From Paulinella micropora (Eukaryota > Cercozoa > Imbricatea > Euglyphida > Paulinellidae): a DNA stretch of 45,000 nt. Positions 1 to 9,267 of the stretch are shown in pieces. Position 1 is the stretch's first letter; each line of letters begins with the position of its first letter. The stretch lies in contig WBZZ01001196.1 of assembly GCA_019918135.1 (NCBI GenBank), positions 122,501 through 167,500 of the forward strand, given 5' to 3'. The notes below the pieces were generated by a model. That model was given only the letters and a program-made list of their open reading frames with translations, had not been told where the DNA came from and made no database searches. The position numbers were made by a program, and so were the translations under genes.

Positions 1-100
1 GTAACTGTTATGTTACAAAGATCAAGCTCAATTGCAAGCTTCAAGGTATAAAACTTTCTTATCGCTTCATGTACGTGATTAATATGACGCTGTCTGTCAG

Positions 101-505
101 GGCGTGGTGGACCCTCAGCGCCTCCTGCAAGGCATCATGATCAGAGCCAGCAGCAGTGGTCCTGCAAAGGGGCCGCGTGGCTGGCGGTCAGCTTTCTTCT
201 TTCCAACGAGGTAAATACGGAAGCACGCTTGAGCTTGGAGATGGCCAGGAAGCTATCGAAAAGGTATGAATTTAACCTTAATGCTTCTATCGCTAACATT
301 ATTAAAGTTTTTTCTTGGCTTTCCTTTGTTTTCCGGCTTGGTTTTAATTGTGGTACATGTAGCACTGTCAGCTCCTGCGAGGCATCAGCGCCAGTAGTGG
401 TCCTGCAAAGGACGTGGCCGGTGGTAATCTTGCTCTTGTCCAACGAGGTCAGTACAGCGACACACTTTAGTTTGGAGATTGCCAGCTAGCTATCGAGCAA
501 CCTGT
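101..505 (+). repeat. Duplicated exon-like unit, two diverged copies
   Basis: Two copies of one block lie about 250 bases apart, at roughly 118-263 and 366-505. Both contain tcctgc(a/g)aggcatca, gtggtcctgcaaagg and ccaacgaggt, followed by a related tail (gagctatcga-like). Each looks like an exon: copy 1 (101-210) follows ctgtctgtcag and ends aacgag|gtaaat; copy 2 (372-447) follows agcactgtcag and ends aacgag|gtcagt. Both read LL.GI..SS.GPAK in one frame. This is probably a tandem exon duplication at the 5' end of the gene that follows. Confidence 0.6.
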
Positions 506-1763
506 TACTGTTGCAGGCAGCAGCTCGAGACTGTATGCTCCCACTGGTTCCCTGGTACGTATATTTGCTTTGAGGAAGTTTGTCTGCTTATAATGATTTG
601 TTGCTTTTGTAGGACGTAGCCGGAGATGCTTCAGGTGGTGAATCCGACGATGACATCGAGCTCCTTAGGCTTCTAGATAATGGCGCCGAAGAAGAATCTG
701 CTGCACAGTACGATATAAAGGAACTTATGGGTTCCAATCAGCCGTTGTACAAGGTACAAGACCCTGGGATTGCAGCCACCCCCCGTCAACAGAGCACGCA
801 AGGATCCTACGCGCCCCTACAAAATGAAGGCCCGCACAAAAGGGAACTTGAAGCTACAGAGACCGCAAGCGCTCGAGAAAATTTTGGGGTTGACTTTTCC
901 TGAGCTTGAGCATCTATCCAAGTCAGTTTGCTGCAAAAAGTGGAAGTGTCATTCATTCATTGATGCACGTGATGTGCTCACAGGGCGAGAGAAAACCGCG
1001 TCAGTTTCTCTCAGTGAGCATTACACTTGGGTCGTGGGCCAGCTCGAATCTTTTCAAGCCAAAGATGGACAGTTCCAGTACTTGTATAAGACTGAACAGG
1101 TCTGCAGAGAGGCTTGGCAGCGGATTCATGGCATCGGAAACAATGTCCTGAAGCGAGCACACAAGCTCCTCGCCAACGACATGAAGGTCTGGGCTAAACA
1201 GTCATCTTCAGTTCCCGAAACCGAGGACATGGTTGCAGTTTTGCTCTGCGAGAAGTTCACAGACAGCTATCCAGAGATATGCAGCGACTGCATTTGGAGG
1301 CTCCAAGAAATGGCAGAGGACGCCACAGTGCAGGAGTACGTTCGCAGCAGTTGGAAGGACATGTGTCTGCGGTGGGGCGGCTCTGGACGACTTAACCCCG
1401 ACGTTCCTCCGACAGTTGATACGATCAACAAGGTGCGGGCGGCTGATTATCGTCATGTCAAGTTTGCACGAGGTAACGAGAATATATCTTCTGGTCATGT
1501 ACTCATATCCATTTGTCGCATGTGCAGAGGGAGATTTTTCGAAGTGCGAGCACTGCACTGAGCTTGCATCACAGCATTCCCACGGCTTCAGGAGTGAAGC
1601 GCATGCTCAGGACTGGCGACGCCGCAGCCGCCTTCACCACAAGATCCACAGGGAGTGCCGAGTGGCGAGCATGCAGCGCAAGAAGGGAGCACCACTGGAT
1701 TACCATGCTACAGTCATGTCTGCCGACATGAAGCTGCCTGTAAAGATCCCATCCTGCCGCCGT
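372..1763 (+). pseudogene. 5' half of a DUF7869-family gene (multi-exon, interrupted)
   Basis: Function is unknown; the family is widespread in eukaryotes, usually multicopy and often treated as transposon-derived (recollection). Exons at 372-447, 517-554 and from 613 join in one continuous frame across GT-AG introns, giving an acidic stretch (ESDDDIELLRLLD) before a TGA at 901-903. From about 820 the coding signal is in the +2 frame, which holds CCKKWKC and a long helical region to 1472, so one indel is likely near 820-900. A 55-base intron (1473-1527) joins in phase (R|E|GDF) to exon 1528 onward, with CEHC, a following His/Cys cluster (HREC) and MSADMK. Homology stops near 1763, where gypsy sequence begins. 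The conserved core of the family resumes only near 6813. Start codon not identified. Confidence 0.6.
1473..1527 (+). other. Small GT-AG intron, 55 bases
   Basis: The donor is gag|gtaacg and the acceptor tgtgcag|agg. Removing it restores one reading frame between KFAR and GDFSKCEHC, which otherwise lie in different frames. It gives a scale for introns here: short, with a plain GT-AG consensus. Confidence 0.75.
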
Positions 1764-1975
1764 GCTAACTATTGCACCAGGCAACGCGAAGCGTTGGCGA
1801 TAGTTTGCGCGTTCAGCCGGCTAAGGGAGTACTTATAGGGTGCCCCGAACATCTTAGTTCAAACAGACCATGCTTTCCTCAGATGGCTTATGGCAGTCGG
1901 AGCTAGCCCTGTATGATTTTTCACCATCGAGTACATTAAAGGCAAAGACAACACGGTTCCAGATGCTCCTTTGCA
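1764..1975 (+). pseudogene. Ty3/gypsy RNase H fragment
   Basis: The frame reads REALAIVCAFSRLREYL, a stop, then ILVQTDHAFLRWLM, a TGA, and IEYIKGKDNTVPDAPL. These match in order the conserved RNase H / connection stretch of Ty3/gypsy polymerases (E-LAIV-A--R-YL, TDH--L-WL, IEY-PGK-N-VADAL). About 15 residues normally between TDH...WL and IEY are missing. The fragment is only some 70 codons long, with no RT before it or integrase after it. It begins where the DUF7869 gene loses homology and so marks the left end of inserted material. The larger gypsy fragment at 29944 encodes a different region, so relatedness cannot be judged. Confidence 0.75.
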
Positions 1976-2405
1976 GTTTATGTCACTTAATTTTACACAA
2001 ACACTATGTTTTTATTACAATATTACATTTAATTTTACACAAACACTATAACTTCTATAAGAGAATACTTGCCATTCGTACGGATAATTTAAACGGAAGT
2101 ATACGTATTAATATCAAAGAAACTAAATGCAAATAATGTTATTAATAATAATTAAATAATTAATATTTCTCTAAAAACTACAAAGTTAATAAGAGAATAC
2201 TTGCCACTGGGATTAGTAAATCGTAAGTATAAACGAAACTAAATGTAGTCGGAATAATACTAATAATATTTATAAAAAAGAAAAAACAATTTTACAATGA
2301 CTTAATATTTAATAATAAAACAACTATCTAACGAAATGAAGCATGAGGAACACGTAACGTAGAAGGGACTCCGTACTCTCCAAGTCAAGGATCACAGCCA
2401 GACAG
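1976..2405 (+). repeat. AT-rich repeat patch with a dispersed motif
   Basis: No gene. A ttaattttacacaaacactat motif occurs twice, near 1986 and 2029. A longer unit beginning agagaatacttgcca occurs at 2061 and again at 2192, each followed some 50-70 bases later by aaactaaatg. The 19-mer agaatacttgccattcgta (2062-2080) recurs exactly at 29117-29135, and cgtagaaggga follows at both places. This looks like transposon or LTR-derived sequence. Confidence 0.6.
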
Positions 2406-2723
2406 AAACATAAAGTCATGCCATTATATACCGGGTGTGCCGGCATAATCCCCTCTCCCCCTCGAGCGTGGCATCGTCAGGGTGCGCAAGAAGTCGAGTC
2501 AAGACCAGCAGAACCAAACCTGGATATTAATATTATAAAATGTGAAAAATTATCTGCAGTGATTGTCTGTGATCGGACTGGACACCTCCCTCAGATAAAT
2601 TGCACCCCCCCCCCCCCCCCGTGTTAACCTAAATTCATCATATTTATACATGCACATATCCATTCACGGATATTATTGCAGCGAATGCCGCAAATATGCC
2701 GCGAGCGCCGCAAACGCTTAAGG
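2406..2723 (+). other. Gene-free stretch with a C16-type homopolymer
   Basis: No coding signal. It contains a run of about 15-16 C residues near 2605-2620 and the start of a gcgccgcaaatatgc-type motif that recurs around 2685, 2920, 4520 and 5690. Confidence 0.5.
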
Positions 2724-2734
2724 TGTCTCTCTCC

Positions 2735-2781
<47 letters not shown>

Positions 2782-2797
2782 TCTTTGCCTCTCTTTA

Positions 2798-2831
<34 letters not shown>

Positions 2832-2834
2832 TAT

Positions 2835-2865
<31 letters not shown>

Positions 2866-3245
2866 AGTACTTCCCTCCCTGCCTGGCCTACCTCTCAACC
2901 TCTCTCCTCCCCCGCCGCAAGCGCCGCGAATATGCCATGAGCGCCGCAAGTGTTGCGAGTGTCGTCAGCATACCACAACTATATATATATATATGTATAT
3001 ATATATACAATGAACATGTATGTTACACATATTAGTTACAAAGCAGCGCCAGCCCACCGAGCGCCAGCCAAACGAGCGCCGACCAAAATGCAGCGCGCGC
3101 CCGCCAAACGAAAACCGAATGTGCAGAGGGCGCTGTCCTAGGCTTGGTCCCAAGTCCTGCACGTCAATCCCAACAGAAGCAGGCAGTGAATCTGCTTCAG
3201 AGCTTAGCAACACAGGTACAGATATAGTATCTATCTATCTATCTG

Positions 3246-3277
<32 letters not shown>

Positions 3278-3313
3278 AGACTATCTTAGATTATCTTATC
3301 TATCTATCTATCT
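2724..3313 (+). repeat. Cluster of microsatellites: (CT)n, (AT)n, (TATC)n
   Basis: (CT)n spans about 2725-2790 and (AT)n about 2799-2860, with a single g interruption. A second (TA)n lies at about 2979-3008 and (TATC)n at about 3226-3313. Between them are CG-rich repeats of the gccgcaagcgcc type and an AGCGCC(A)-type short repeat at 3046-3110. All reading frames here are products of the repeats. Confidence 0.9.
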
Positions 3314-3387
3314 GGTGGCTGCGTCATGCATCACACTTTTGTTTACTTTGTTAGAGCCAACAGTATAGCGCATTGTTTCCCGTGCAG

Positions 3388-4120
3388 TTTGGAAATCAGC
3401 AGACGCAATGGTATTTGGATCAAGAAAGCCTTCTGCCAGGGAAACGCTTTGGAAATGTCATCAAAATTGGGAGCGGGCAAGGCGGCCTGCCAGCCATCAC
3501 CTATCCAGTTCATAGTAAGCTTGCATGAAGCCAAGCTGTGCCGCGTGTCATTGCATACACAGATACTATAGCTGTCATAAAATGGGGAAGCTTTGGTTTT
3601 AGAGCAGGACCCCCTATAACACTTTCACATTACGCATATAGCAGAGCGAGAAGTGTTAGTAAAACACGCGGTACAAAGCTTTGCCAAAGGGAGCAACAGA
3701 CGTTACTGTGGCTAGAGAATGGGTCCCATTTGTACACTCCTTGGAGATTAAAAATGGACCCATCCTTGCCTGCTATGCAGAGAGGGCATTTTGTACACTC
3801 CTTGGAGATTAAAAATGGACCCATCCTTGCCTGCTATGCAGAGAGGGCATTGCGCTATGACATCAAGAAACAAATCCAATTGTAATTCTGTCTTATATGT
3901 TGAAGATGAGTCAAGGGATCCCATAATCAGTATAAGCACAAAAGCAAACAGGTTCTATCATGCTTGGTCATTAGTTATAGTAGACTATAGCTACGGATGG
4001 CCAGATGAAGTGAAGGATCAACACAAAATTATTGATGTCAAAGAGGGTGACTTAGTTCAATACCTTGGAAGGGTTGGCTTAGATGTAACAGAAATGGAGA
4101 GAAAAATGAGTGAGCTCTAA
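3388..4120 (+). CDS. Unclassified coding-like fragments with possible intron
   Basis: Not recognised. A likely exon (3388-3514) is bounded by ttcccgtgcag and cata|gtaagc and reads in one frame through WYLDQESLLPGKRFG and KIGSGQGGLPAITYPV. A second open stretch ends at 4120 (VEDESRDPIISIS, DYSYGWPDEVKD, LVQYLGRVGLDV, then MERKMSEL and a stop), with attaaag 40 bases downstream as a possible poly(A) signal. Between them is a 61-base tandem duplication. Codon use is more AT-rich than in the neighbouring elements. It may be the 3' end of a host gene or another transposon; the join between the parts is unproven. Confidence 0.4.
3730..3851 (+). repeat. 61-base perfect tandem duplication
   Basis: Two adjacent copies (3730-3790 and 3791-3851) carry tgtacactccttggagatt and the rest of the unit without visible differences. 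The period is 61, not a multiple of three, so the duplication shifts any frame running through it. Confidence 0.9.
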
Positions 4121-4291
4121 CTTAGCTTTTTACCTTTCAATTCTGTTGTAAAAAAAATCCATTAAAGTTTTTCACGAAACGTACAAGAAGTTTAAACTCA
4201 AGCACACATGCGGCAAAAACATAATACGGGCCGGATCAAGACTGAATCCATTCAAAAAGAACTTACTTACATACAATTACATACATATATA

Positions 4292-5265
4292 CCTAACCCT
4301 AACCCTAGCCCTAACCATTGCCTTGAGGAATGGCGTCTGCCGTGGGCTCGAAGGCCTCCACCCACCGCGAGTGGTCCTAATGACGTCCTAGCTAGGTTCT
4401 GCGTCATTGGATCCTTCATCCGGCCCATATCAAAGTTTGGAGCTCGCGGCCGCATGTTTGAGTTCAAACGGGCCCTTATATGTGACTGCCGGCAGTTGCT
4501 GTATATGCCAAGAGCGCCACAAATAGGCCGCAAGCGCCGCAAATATGCAGTCAGCGCTGAGAGTGAGCCGGTGTTGGGGAGCTGAAGAAGGCAGCTGGTC
4601 GCCCGACCCGTCCTCGAATGTCGAGCCCAGCAAGCCGAGCGTTGGTTCACACGGCCTAACCCTAACCCGAACCCGAACCCTAACCCTAACCCTAACCCTA
4701 ACCCTAACCCTAACCCTAATCCTAACCCTAACCCTGCAACCCGCTGAACAATTTTCTCCGGCACGCTGTCAGGACCCGCTGGGGCGGCCCAAACACACTG
4801 CTTTGAGTCCAAACGGCGAGAGACAGCGAGCCGAGCCGCCCCGGCATAGCCCGGCAGCCTGGCGGGGTGCTGAACCCTAACCCTAACTAACCCTAACCCT
4901 AACCCTGACCCTTGCCTTGAGGAATGGCCTCTGCCGTGGGCTCGCCGGCCTCCGCCGCAAGTGGTCCGAATGAGGTCCTGGCTAGGTTCTGCGTGATTGG
5001 ACCCTTGATCCGGCCCGTATTAAAGTTTGGAGCTCGCGGCCGCAGGTTTGAGTTCAAACGGGCCCTTATCCCGCAAGGTGTGCCTTGAAGCTTATGTGAC
5101 TGCAACCGACACTGACCGGGACATCTTTCCTGCTTGCCCTCTGCCGGCAGTTGCTGCAGTGAGCCGGTGTTGGGGAGCTGAAGACGGCAGCTGGTCGCCC
5201 GACCCGTCCTCGAATGCCGAGCCCAGCAAGCCGAGCGTTGGTTCACACGGCCTAACCCTAACCCT
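4292..5265 (+). repeat. Interstitial telomeric repeats framing duplicated subtelomere-like units
   Basis: CCCTAA tracts lie at 4292-4316, 4655-4735 (longest, with CCCGAA variants), 4873-4911 and 5251-5265, all with the C-rich strand on +. Between them is a duplicated block: part A at 4321-4480 and 4915-5070 (ccttgaggaatggc through gagttcaaacgggccctta) and part B at 4562-4655 and 5158-5251 (agtgagccggtgttggggag through ggttcacacgg), offset about 595 bases. The order is telomere-A-B-telomere-spacer-telomere-A-B-telomere. The A-B joint differs between the units. This resembles subtelomeric repeats left inside a chromosome, or a misjoined chromosome end. Confidence 0.9.
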
Positions 5266-5330
5266 TATTATTTTTGAGTGAAGATTATTTTTGAGAACAT
5301 ATGTTGTGAATATTATTTTTGAGTGAAGAT

Positions 5331-5852
5331 TATTTTCATGGGGCGGAACCGGCGCCGCAACCCGCCGCCAAGACATTTGGTGCGTGCTACCGCGACAGGT
5401 AAGCCACTCTGGCAGCTCTTCAAGCACGTGTAGCTGCACGCTTATGATTCGATATTTGTTTGAAGTAATTTGCGACCTTAACAAAGGGATTTATTGTTGC
5501 AGGCGCAGCCTGGCTCGTAGGTTGGCTGCAGTGCATAGTATTACATATACAGCACTGGTTTGATAATGTTTACTTGCAAGTTTGTCTTAGTGTATCATTG
5601 GAAAGGTTTACCGGTTTTCAAAGGAAGGATGCAGGTGTTTTAGAATACGTTTTGACCATTATTTTTACGTGAAAACTATCTTTATGGGGCGGCGCCGCAG
5701 GCGCCGCAGGCGCCGCAGCCGCCGCGAAGCTCCGCGAAGACATTCGGTGCTGCCGCGACTAGCAAGGCTGCGGGTCTTCGAGCACGTGTATCTGCATGAA
5801 CATGAGTCCATATTTGTTTGAAATAATTTGCGAGCTTATCAAAAGGGATTTT
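5331..5852 (+). repeat. Two diverged copies of a GC-rich/AT-rich composite repeat
   Basis: Copy A (5331-5492) and copy B (5678-5852) share, in order, atggggcgg, a gcgccgca-rich stretch, aagacatt(t/c)ggtgc, accgcgac-like sequence, agcacgtgta(g/t)ctgca, atatttgtttgaa and tttgcga.ctta..aaagggatt. The offset is about 350 bases. No open frame is conserved between them. A partial third copy may begin near 5879 (gaaatctatttatgcggcgg). Confidence 0.7.
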
Positions 5853-6680
5853 TTGTATGTATGTCTTTTGTAAGCAAGAAATCTATTTATGCGGCGGCGG
5901 CGCATCCGCCGTCAATATTGGCCGCCTGGTAAAATTCGCTTTCTCACTCGTCAAAGAGGCCCGCGAACCAGTGCATTAGGTCCAAACGCAGTCCCAGTGC
6001 AAAGAAAAGAATTATGGTTTCTGTCTTTGATACATCCAGTCGCTTTTCATTCTCTTGTTCACTTCGTGCCGCGAACGTCGCGGCGGTCGCGGGAGTGAAA
6101 ATCTGGATACAGGTTGTTTTCATGATTGTTCATCTGTATATACCCTATAAGCGGTTGGTTTTGCTCACTGTAAAGGTTTTGAAAGGATCACATGAGATGA
6201 ATGACATCGGGGTCGTGCTTGGCTCAAAAGCTCCATCGGACAACTTTATGGGTAAATCTAGGACCTAGTCTCCAAAACCGAACGCCGGAAAGCGAAAACA
6301 AAACAAGTGTCAGTTACCAAGGATAGGAAACGCTTTTTAAGCGATATCAAGTAAGTGCCGCAAGTCTGAGTTTGTGAAATTACGTTTTAGCCATAGGGCA
6401 AGGCTGGAGCCGTGAGTTTGTGAAATTACGTTTTAGCCCTCTGCCGCGATACTGAAAGTATGCGCCTTGAGCGCGTTACCACCGCGACAAAAATTGTGCC
6501 AACGTGCTAAGGGTATTGCTTTAATGTGAAAAAATCATTTACAGCAAAAAAATTGAAAAGTAATGAACATGACCCCCCCCCCCCCAACACTATGTGGCCA
6601 AAAAACTGACTTTTGCCGCGACATGCCGCGTGTGTTTTTAGCCACCGCCAACCAGAGAAGTGACATAGTGGACTTGAAAC
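5853..6680 (+). other. Gene-free stretch with a 26-base direct repeat and a C homopolymer
   Basis: No coding signal. An exact 26-base repeat lies at 6367-6392 and 6413-6438 (period 46; begins tgagtttgtgaaattac). A run of about 13 C residues lies near 6572-6584. Short antisense frames here have no recognisable content. Confidence 0.6.
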
Positions 6681-7962
6681 GTGGTAAGTACAAATCAAAT
6701 ATGGGAGAAACAATGTGATCACGAAAGACTGCTCGCGGCAGGCATGCTTCTGAAAATAGAAGCCATAAATAGTAAAGCAGATAGTGTACTTGAACCTTCT
6801 GATCCTGCCATTGCAGTCGTGATCCATAATCTTGGAACTTGTTGTTACGTCGCTCCGGCGGACATACCGCACAACGTCGACACTACCATTACGGTGCTCA
6901 TGGACGCGTTTCAATTTCTTCCCAAAGCTGCCGACGGTCGGCTTGCACCGAAGCTCTTCATCCAGATGGACAATACCAACGCTGACAATAAGACTCATGT
7001 CTTCTTTGCCTGGGCTGCGTCCGTGGTAGAAACCAAACTGTTCAAGCAAGTCGAGGCTAGTTTCCTGCCCGTCGGTCACACTCATGCGGACGTCGACCAG
7101 AAGTTTTCGAATATCGCCAAGTATTTGTGGGCGAATCCAGTGCACACTTTTGCTGAGCTTGCCGTGGCTTGTCAAAAGGCACTCCCAAACGATTGCATTC
7201 ATTCCTGCGTCCTCAAGCGCAACTGGATCGTTAACTTCAAGCGTTTCTATGATAAACAGCAAGCCTTCAACAGGGATGCATTCTGCGGTTCTCGCGACGT
7301 GCATGGCTTCCTGTTCGATATTCGACTTCTCGACGACGAAGGTGGAGTGTGCTTGCAGACAAAAGAGTAGACGCGCATGGAGCATTGGGTTCCCAGCCAA
7401 ACGCCACTGCGACTGCAACTTCCCGAAACTTTGTATTTTGTGCCCGCGGTGTCCCTCTTCAAAATGACTGAGCTGGACAAGATCATCAAGGGACTTCAAT
7501 CCTTTCTCAAGTTGCCTGAGGACGGACAAGACGATAATGAAAGCAGCGAACAAGTTCACTACGACTCTGACACTTCCGATGCAGGAGATTGGAGTGATGG
7601 ATCAGGACGTCGGAGACCCTTGGTACGCCAACCGACAGAGCGCACACTTCGCTCTTGGAAAAAAATTCACGCTCATCAACTTGCACTGCAAGCTAAAGAT
7701 TGTGAGCTTGCGTCGAGCTTGCCTCTGCGCAGCGTGACATCATCATCAGCAGCAGGCAAGAGAACGAAGCAAGAAACCTCGCCCGCCGATAAAAGCAAAC
7801 TGCTACGGAAAAACTCGCTGCTCACGTCAAGGGTAGTGATTGCACACGCGACTTGGAGTTGAAGGAGGACGTTGTCGGGTCTGCAACATGGGATTTCTAC
7901 ACCACTTTGCTGCATTCCCGAAAAGAAGGATCAGTTCGCACGGTCAACACCTTTCCGTACTA
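6681..7962 (+). pseudogene. DUF7869 core domain, 3' half of the interrupted gene
   Basis: From about 6813 the frame holds the family signature: LFIQMDNTNADNKT, FFAWAASVVETKLFKQVE, then FLPVGHTHADVDQKF and a helical tail (LWANPVHTFAELAVACQKALP). An in-frame TAG at 7368-7370 interrupts it, after which the same frame continues through LQLPETLYFVPAVSLFKM to 7862. A frame change near 7795 brings in WDFYTTLLHSRKEGS, which runs to a TAG near 7962. The Asp/His residues of QMDNT and GHTHADVDQ are intact. The function is not established; an RNase H-like or transposase-like role is often suspected for such families but is not shown here. The N-terminal portion lies at 372-1763. Confidence 0.7.
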
Positions 7963-8056
7963 GCGCATGATCATCAACTGCCTTGCATGCAACCTTGTTT
8001 CCATCACATGCTCTCGATTGAAATACAGAACAAAATTCCCGGAATCCTTCAGATAA

Positions 8057-8126
8057 GTAATTATTGGTTTGTGTTCTTGCCCTCTAATGATTGATTTTTA
8101 CTTGCAGGATTGATTTTTACTTGCAG
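8057..8126 (+). other. Probable intron with duplicated 3' splice acceptor
   Basis: The donor gataa|gtaatt is at 8057. A 19-base unit, gattgatttttacttgcag, is present twice in tandem, ending at 8107 and 8126, and each copy carries a pyrimidine-rich tract and cag. The intron is therefore 51 or 70 bases, depending on which acceptor is used. 19 is not a multiple of three, so the choice changes the downstream frame. Confidence 0.6.
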
Positions 8127-9267
8127 GAATCTCTGCTTGAAGAAGAAGATCAACGATTGGGCAGAACTTCAAATCGCAGAACCGACACGGCAGGGCAAAG
8201 CGAGCATGCCTCCGGGCATTCCCTGCTGAGGCCTGAAGGTGCTGGAGACGTTGATTTTTCTTCGGATGTTGCCGACTTGTCAGGACAGCAAAACCTTCCG
8301 GCATCAGAAGGCAATGCTGCACTGACCACGGTGCGGCATGGTCGACCAGAAGGCAGTGCGTTAGTCGCGACCGAAGCAAAATCCTCTTCAACAGGAGCTC
8401 TCAACGCGCAGCAACTCTCAACGGCACCGCGAAATAGGACTCTGCTTGCACCTGCGCTCCCGAACCGAATCACTGCCCAGGACGCCCACCTAGGAGAAAT
8501 ATCTCTTTTCGAGAAGTTCGACATTCGCTTCCCTAACCAAGGTCGACCGATCGCGACCGATGGATATAGAGAAGAAAAAAGACGACAGCAGCGAAGTGTT
8601 GAAGAAGAGAAATGCTTTCCTTCAGACTGGTGACATGGTGCTGGCTAGAGTGGAATACTCCCTGGAAGAAGCTCCCGACCAAAGTACGCAGCCTGTTTCA
8701 CTTTTTCAGGTCAAGAAAATTTTCAAGGACAGTCACGGCTGCGCAACCTGGATGAGGGTGCGTTGGTACGGAGAGGAGCAGGACGTCTTTCTAGGAAAGT
8801 ACAGGGAGAAAAAAGAAAAGCTGAATGAGAAAGACAAGAGGCTAATGGAGTCCTTGCGACTGCAGGGCCAAGACGTCAGTAATGACATCAGGTTCAAGAT
8901 CACACCTGACGAAAATTTATTTATTGCCGCAAGCGATGAAAACAACCTGGTGCAAGGGCAGCAGCTTGAAGCACCAATGTTGGTGCACTGGGGAAAACCC
9001 TCAGAGCTTCTGACAAGCCAGCGCAGGATTCGCCATAACCTCATCAGGCTCATCACCACTGATATCAGACTTCGAGCTCTGCCGGGTGTCGACATCGTGG
9101 AGGCCGTGAAGCAGCTGCAGGCTCAAGCCACAAAACCGGGTCGAAAAGCAAGCAACAAGCGTATTGCTTCTTCTTCCTCCTCCTCCGAGGCTGAGGAAAT
9201 CTCAGAATCGGCAAGCTCATCAAGCGTGCAGGGACATCCAAACAAAAGGGCAAGAACAAATCGCTAA
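8127..9267 (+). CDS. C-terminal region of the DUF7869-family gene
   Basis: The first part (to about 8620) is low-complexity and rich in Glu, Ser and Arg. A clean frame then runs from 8560 to the TAA at 9265-9267 (235 codons): a basic/acidic start, TGDMVLARVEYSLEEAPD, SLFQVKKIF and CATWMRVRWYGEEQDVFLG, a shape typical of BAH or chromo-like barrels, then a charged helix and a Ser-rich, Lys/Arg-rich tail (SSSSSSEAEE, PNKRARTNR) that could be nuclear. It sits directly after the DUF7869 core in the same orientation and probably belongs to the same gene. A separate downstream gene is possible. Confidence 0.5.

Noticed and set aside
2644..2949. Frames with poly-Ile/Tyr and Arg/Glu runs on both strands
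   Set aside because: Encoded by (AT)n and (CT)n microsatellites.
4267..4880. Gly/Leu and Thr/Leu repeat frames
   Set aside because: Translations of CCCTAA telomeric repeats.
6507..7559. 350-codon minus-strand ORF
   Set aside because: Antisense shadow of the DUF7869 core, whose plus-strand motifs (QMDNTNADNKT, GHTHADVDQ) are clear.
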